A stretch of 51,288 nucleotides of DNA. It comes from Bacteroidota bacterium (GTDB lineage Bacteria > Bacteroidota > Bacteroidia > AKYH767-A > 2013-40CM-41-45). Below the pieces are notes generated by a model. That model had not been told where the DNA came from. It made no database searches and saw only the letters and a list, made by a program, of their open reading frames with translations. Numbering within the stretch: the stretch's first letter is position 1; every line of letters begins with the position of its first letter. A program made the translations under genes and the position numbers. The stretch spans positions 1 through 51,288 of the forward strand of contig JAPLDB010000013.1 in assembly GCA_026391975.1 (NCBI GenBank). The letters are read 5' to 3'. Below are positions 51,026 to 51,288 of this stretch, in pieces.

Positions 51026-51288
51026 ATGAATTCACTGAATAAAAACTGGATTACTGAAAAGCACATTGACTTCGAATACAAGAAGTATGTGTTGCTTGCC
51101 TATCTGCAGCATGTAAGTGAAAATTTTACAGAGAACAAGTTGTACCCATTTCTCGCCGACCTCGTAGAGCATTACCGCAACCTGAAATTTCTAAAAGACA
51201 GCAAGAAAAATCTATTTGAAAAATTTCCCGGGAGGATCTCCAAAACTGACTTCGAACAGTTTCAGCTGATCTATGAGAAGATCGTTGA
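51026..51288 (+). CDS. Unidentified protein, 5' part only
   Basis: The frame from the ATG at 51026 is open to the end of the window (87 codons plus two bases). The N terminus starts MNSLNKNWITEKHIDFEYKK and continues with a helix-rich sequence (YVLLAYLQHVSENFTENKLY). No signal peptide and no recognised family. It is divergent from the OmpA lipoprotein gene. The 3' end lies beyond the window. Confidence 0.7.
   Translation, partial: MNSLNKNWITEKHIDFEYKKYVLLAYLQHVSENFTENKLYPFLADLVEHYRNLKFLKDSKKNLFEKFPGRISKTDFEQFQLIYEKIV

Overview
The window reads as chromosomal DNA of a member of the Bacteroidota, probably near the Chitinophagales/Sphingobacteriia. Five things support this. Many genes are preceded by the Bacteroidota -7 box TAnnTTTG, often with TTG/TTTG about 19-21 nt upstream and a very short leader. 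A giant secreted adhesin ends in a type IX secretion (Por) sorting domain. PadR-PspC and GIN-domain (DUF2807) genes sit together. Many lipoproteins have SC-K/S/E-type lipoboxes. A large aryl-polyene/flexirubin-like fatty acid synthase locus is present. No rRNA, insertion sequence, prophage or CRISPR array was seen.

Layout. 0-0.8 kb: three minus-strand tRNAs (Arg-UCU, Pro-UGG, Ser-GCU) with a long palindrome and a hairpin-forming heptamer array. 1-5.7 kb: oligopeptide-type ABC importer (binding lipoprotein and two permeases, no ATPase) plus a MaoC-like protein. 5.7-10.3 kb: gcvT, a GT4 glycosyltransferase, a PglF/CapD-type nucleotide-sugar 4,6-dehydratase and a thioesterase. 10.4-15.7 kb: SWIB protein with a histone-like tail, a possible small RNA, the PadR/PspC pair, a GIN-domain lipoprotein, another lipoprotein and a small outer-membrane protein. 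15.9-21.1 kb: the HYR/PKD-like type IX adhesin. 21.2-25.2 kb: a membrane-tethered response-regulator receiver, an acyl-lipid desaturase and dxs. 25.6-31.3 kb: an M20 dipeptidase and a five-gene operon of three lipoproteins, a Tat-exported DUF1501 protein and a lipoprotein cytochrome with a CX4CH haem motif.

31.4-46.9 kb is the most unusual part: a minus-strand run of about 14 closely packed genes coding for two complete ketosynthases, two ketosynthase-like proteins without a nucleophilic cysteine, an ACP, a FabZ-like hot-dog protein, a LolA-like carrier, a lipoprotein, a NodB deacetylase, a GT2 glycosyltransferase split by an A10 tract from its DUF2062 domain, a 1285-residue RND-acyltransferase-methyltransferase fusion, a CrtI-like FAD oxidoreductase and an EamA transporter; a separate thioesterase lies just upstream. 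It resembles aryl-polyene/flexirubin clusters. However, no ketoreductase, aromatic ammonia-lyase, AMP-dependent starter ligase or dialkylresorcinol gene lies inside its boundaries. It therefore looks like a reduced or divergent member of that class that makes, glycosylates/acylates and exports an unknown acyl product.

47-51.3 kb: NADP isocitrate dehydrogenase, a thioredoxin-like secreted protein, a Crp/Fnr regulator, an OmpA lipoprotein and the start of an unidentified gene. A recurrent non-coding theme is short arrays of 7- or 8-nt units, several starting at or within a few bases of a stop codon (28428, 44120, 48270, 49103) and others in a 5' leader (25458) or between tRNAs (471). Small TCCCGA-type hairpins recur as well.

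All calls come from reading sequence and recalling family features. No database search was run.
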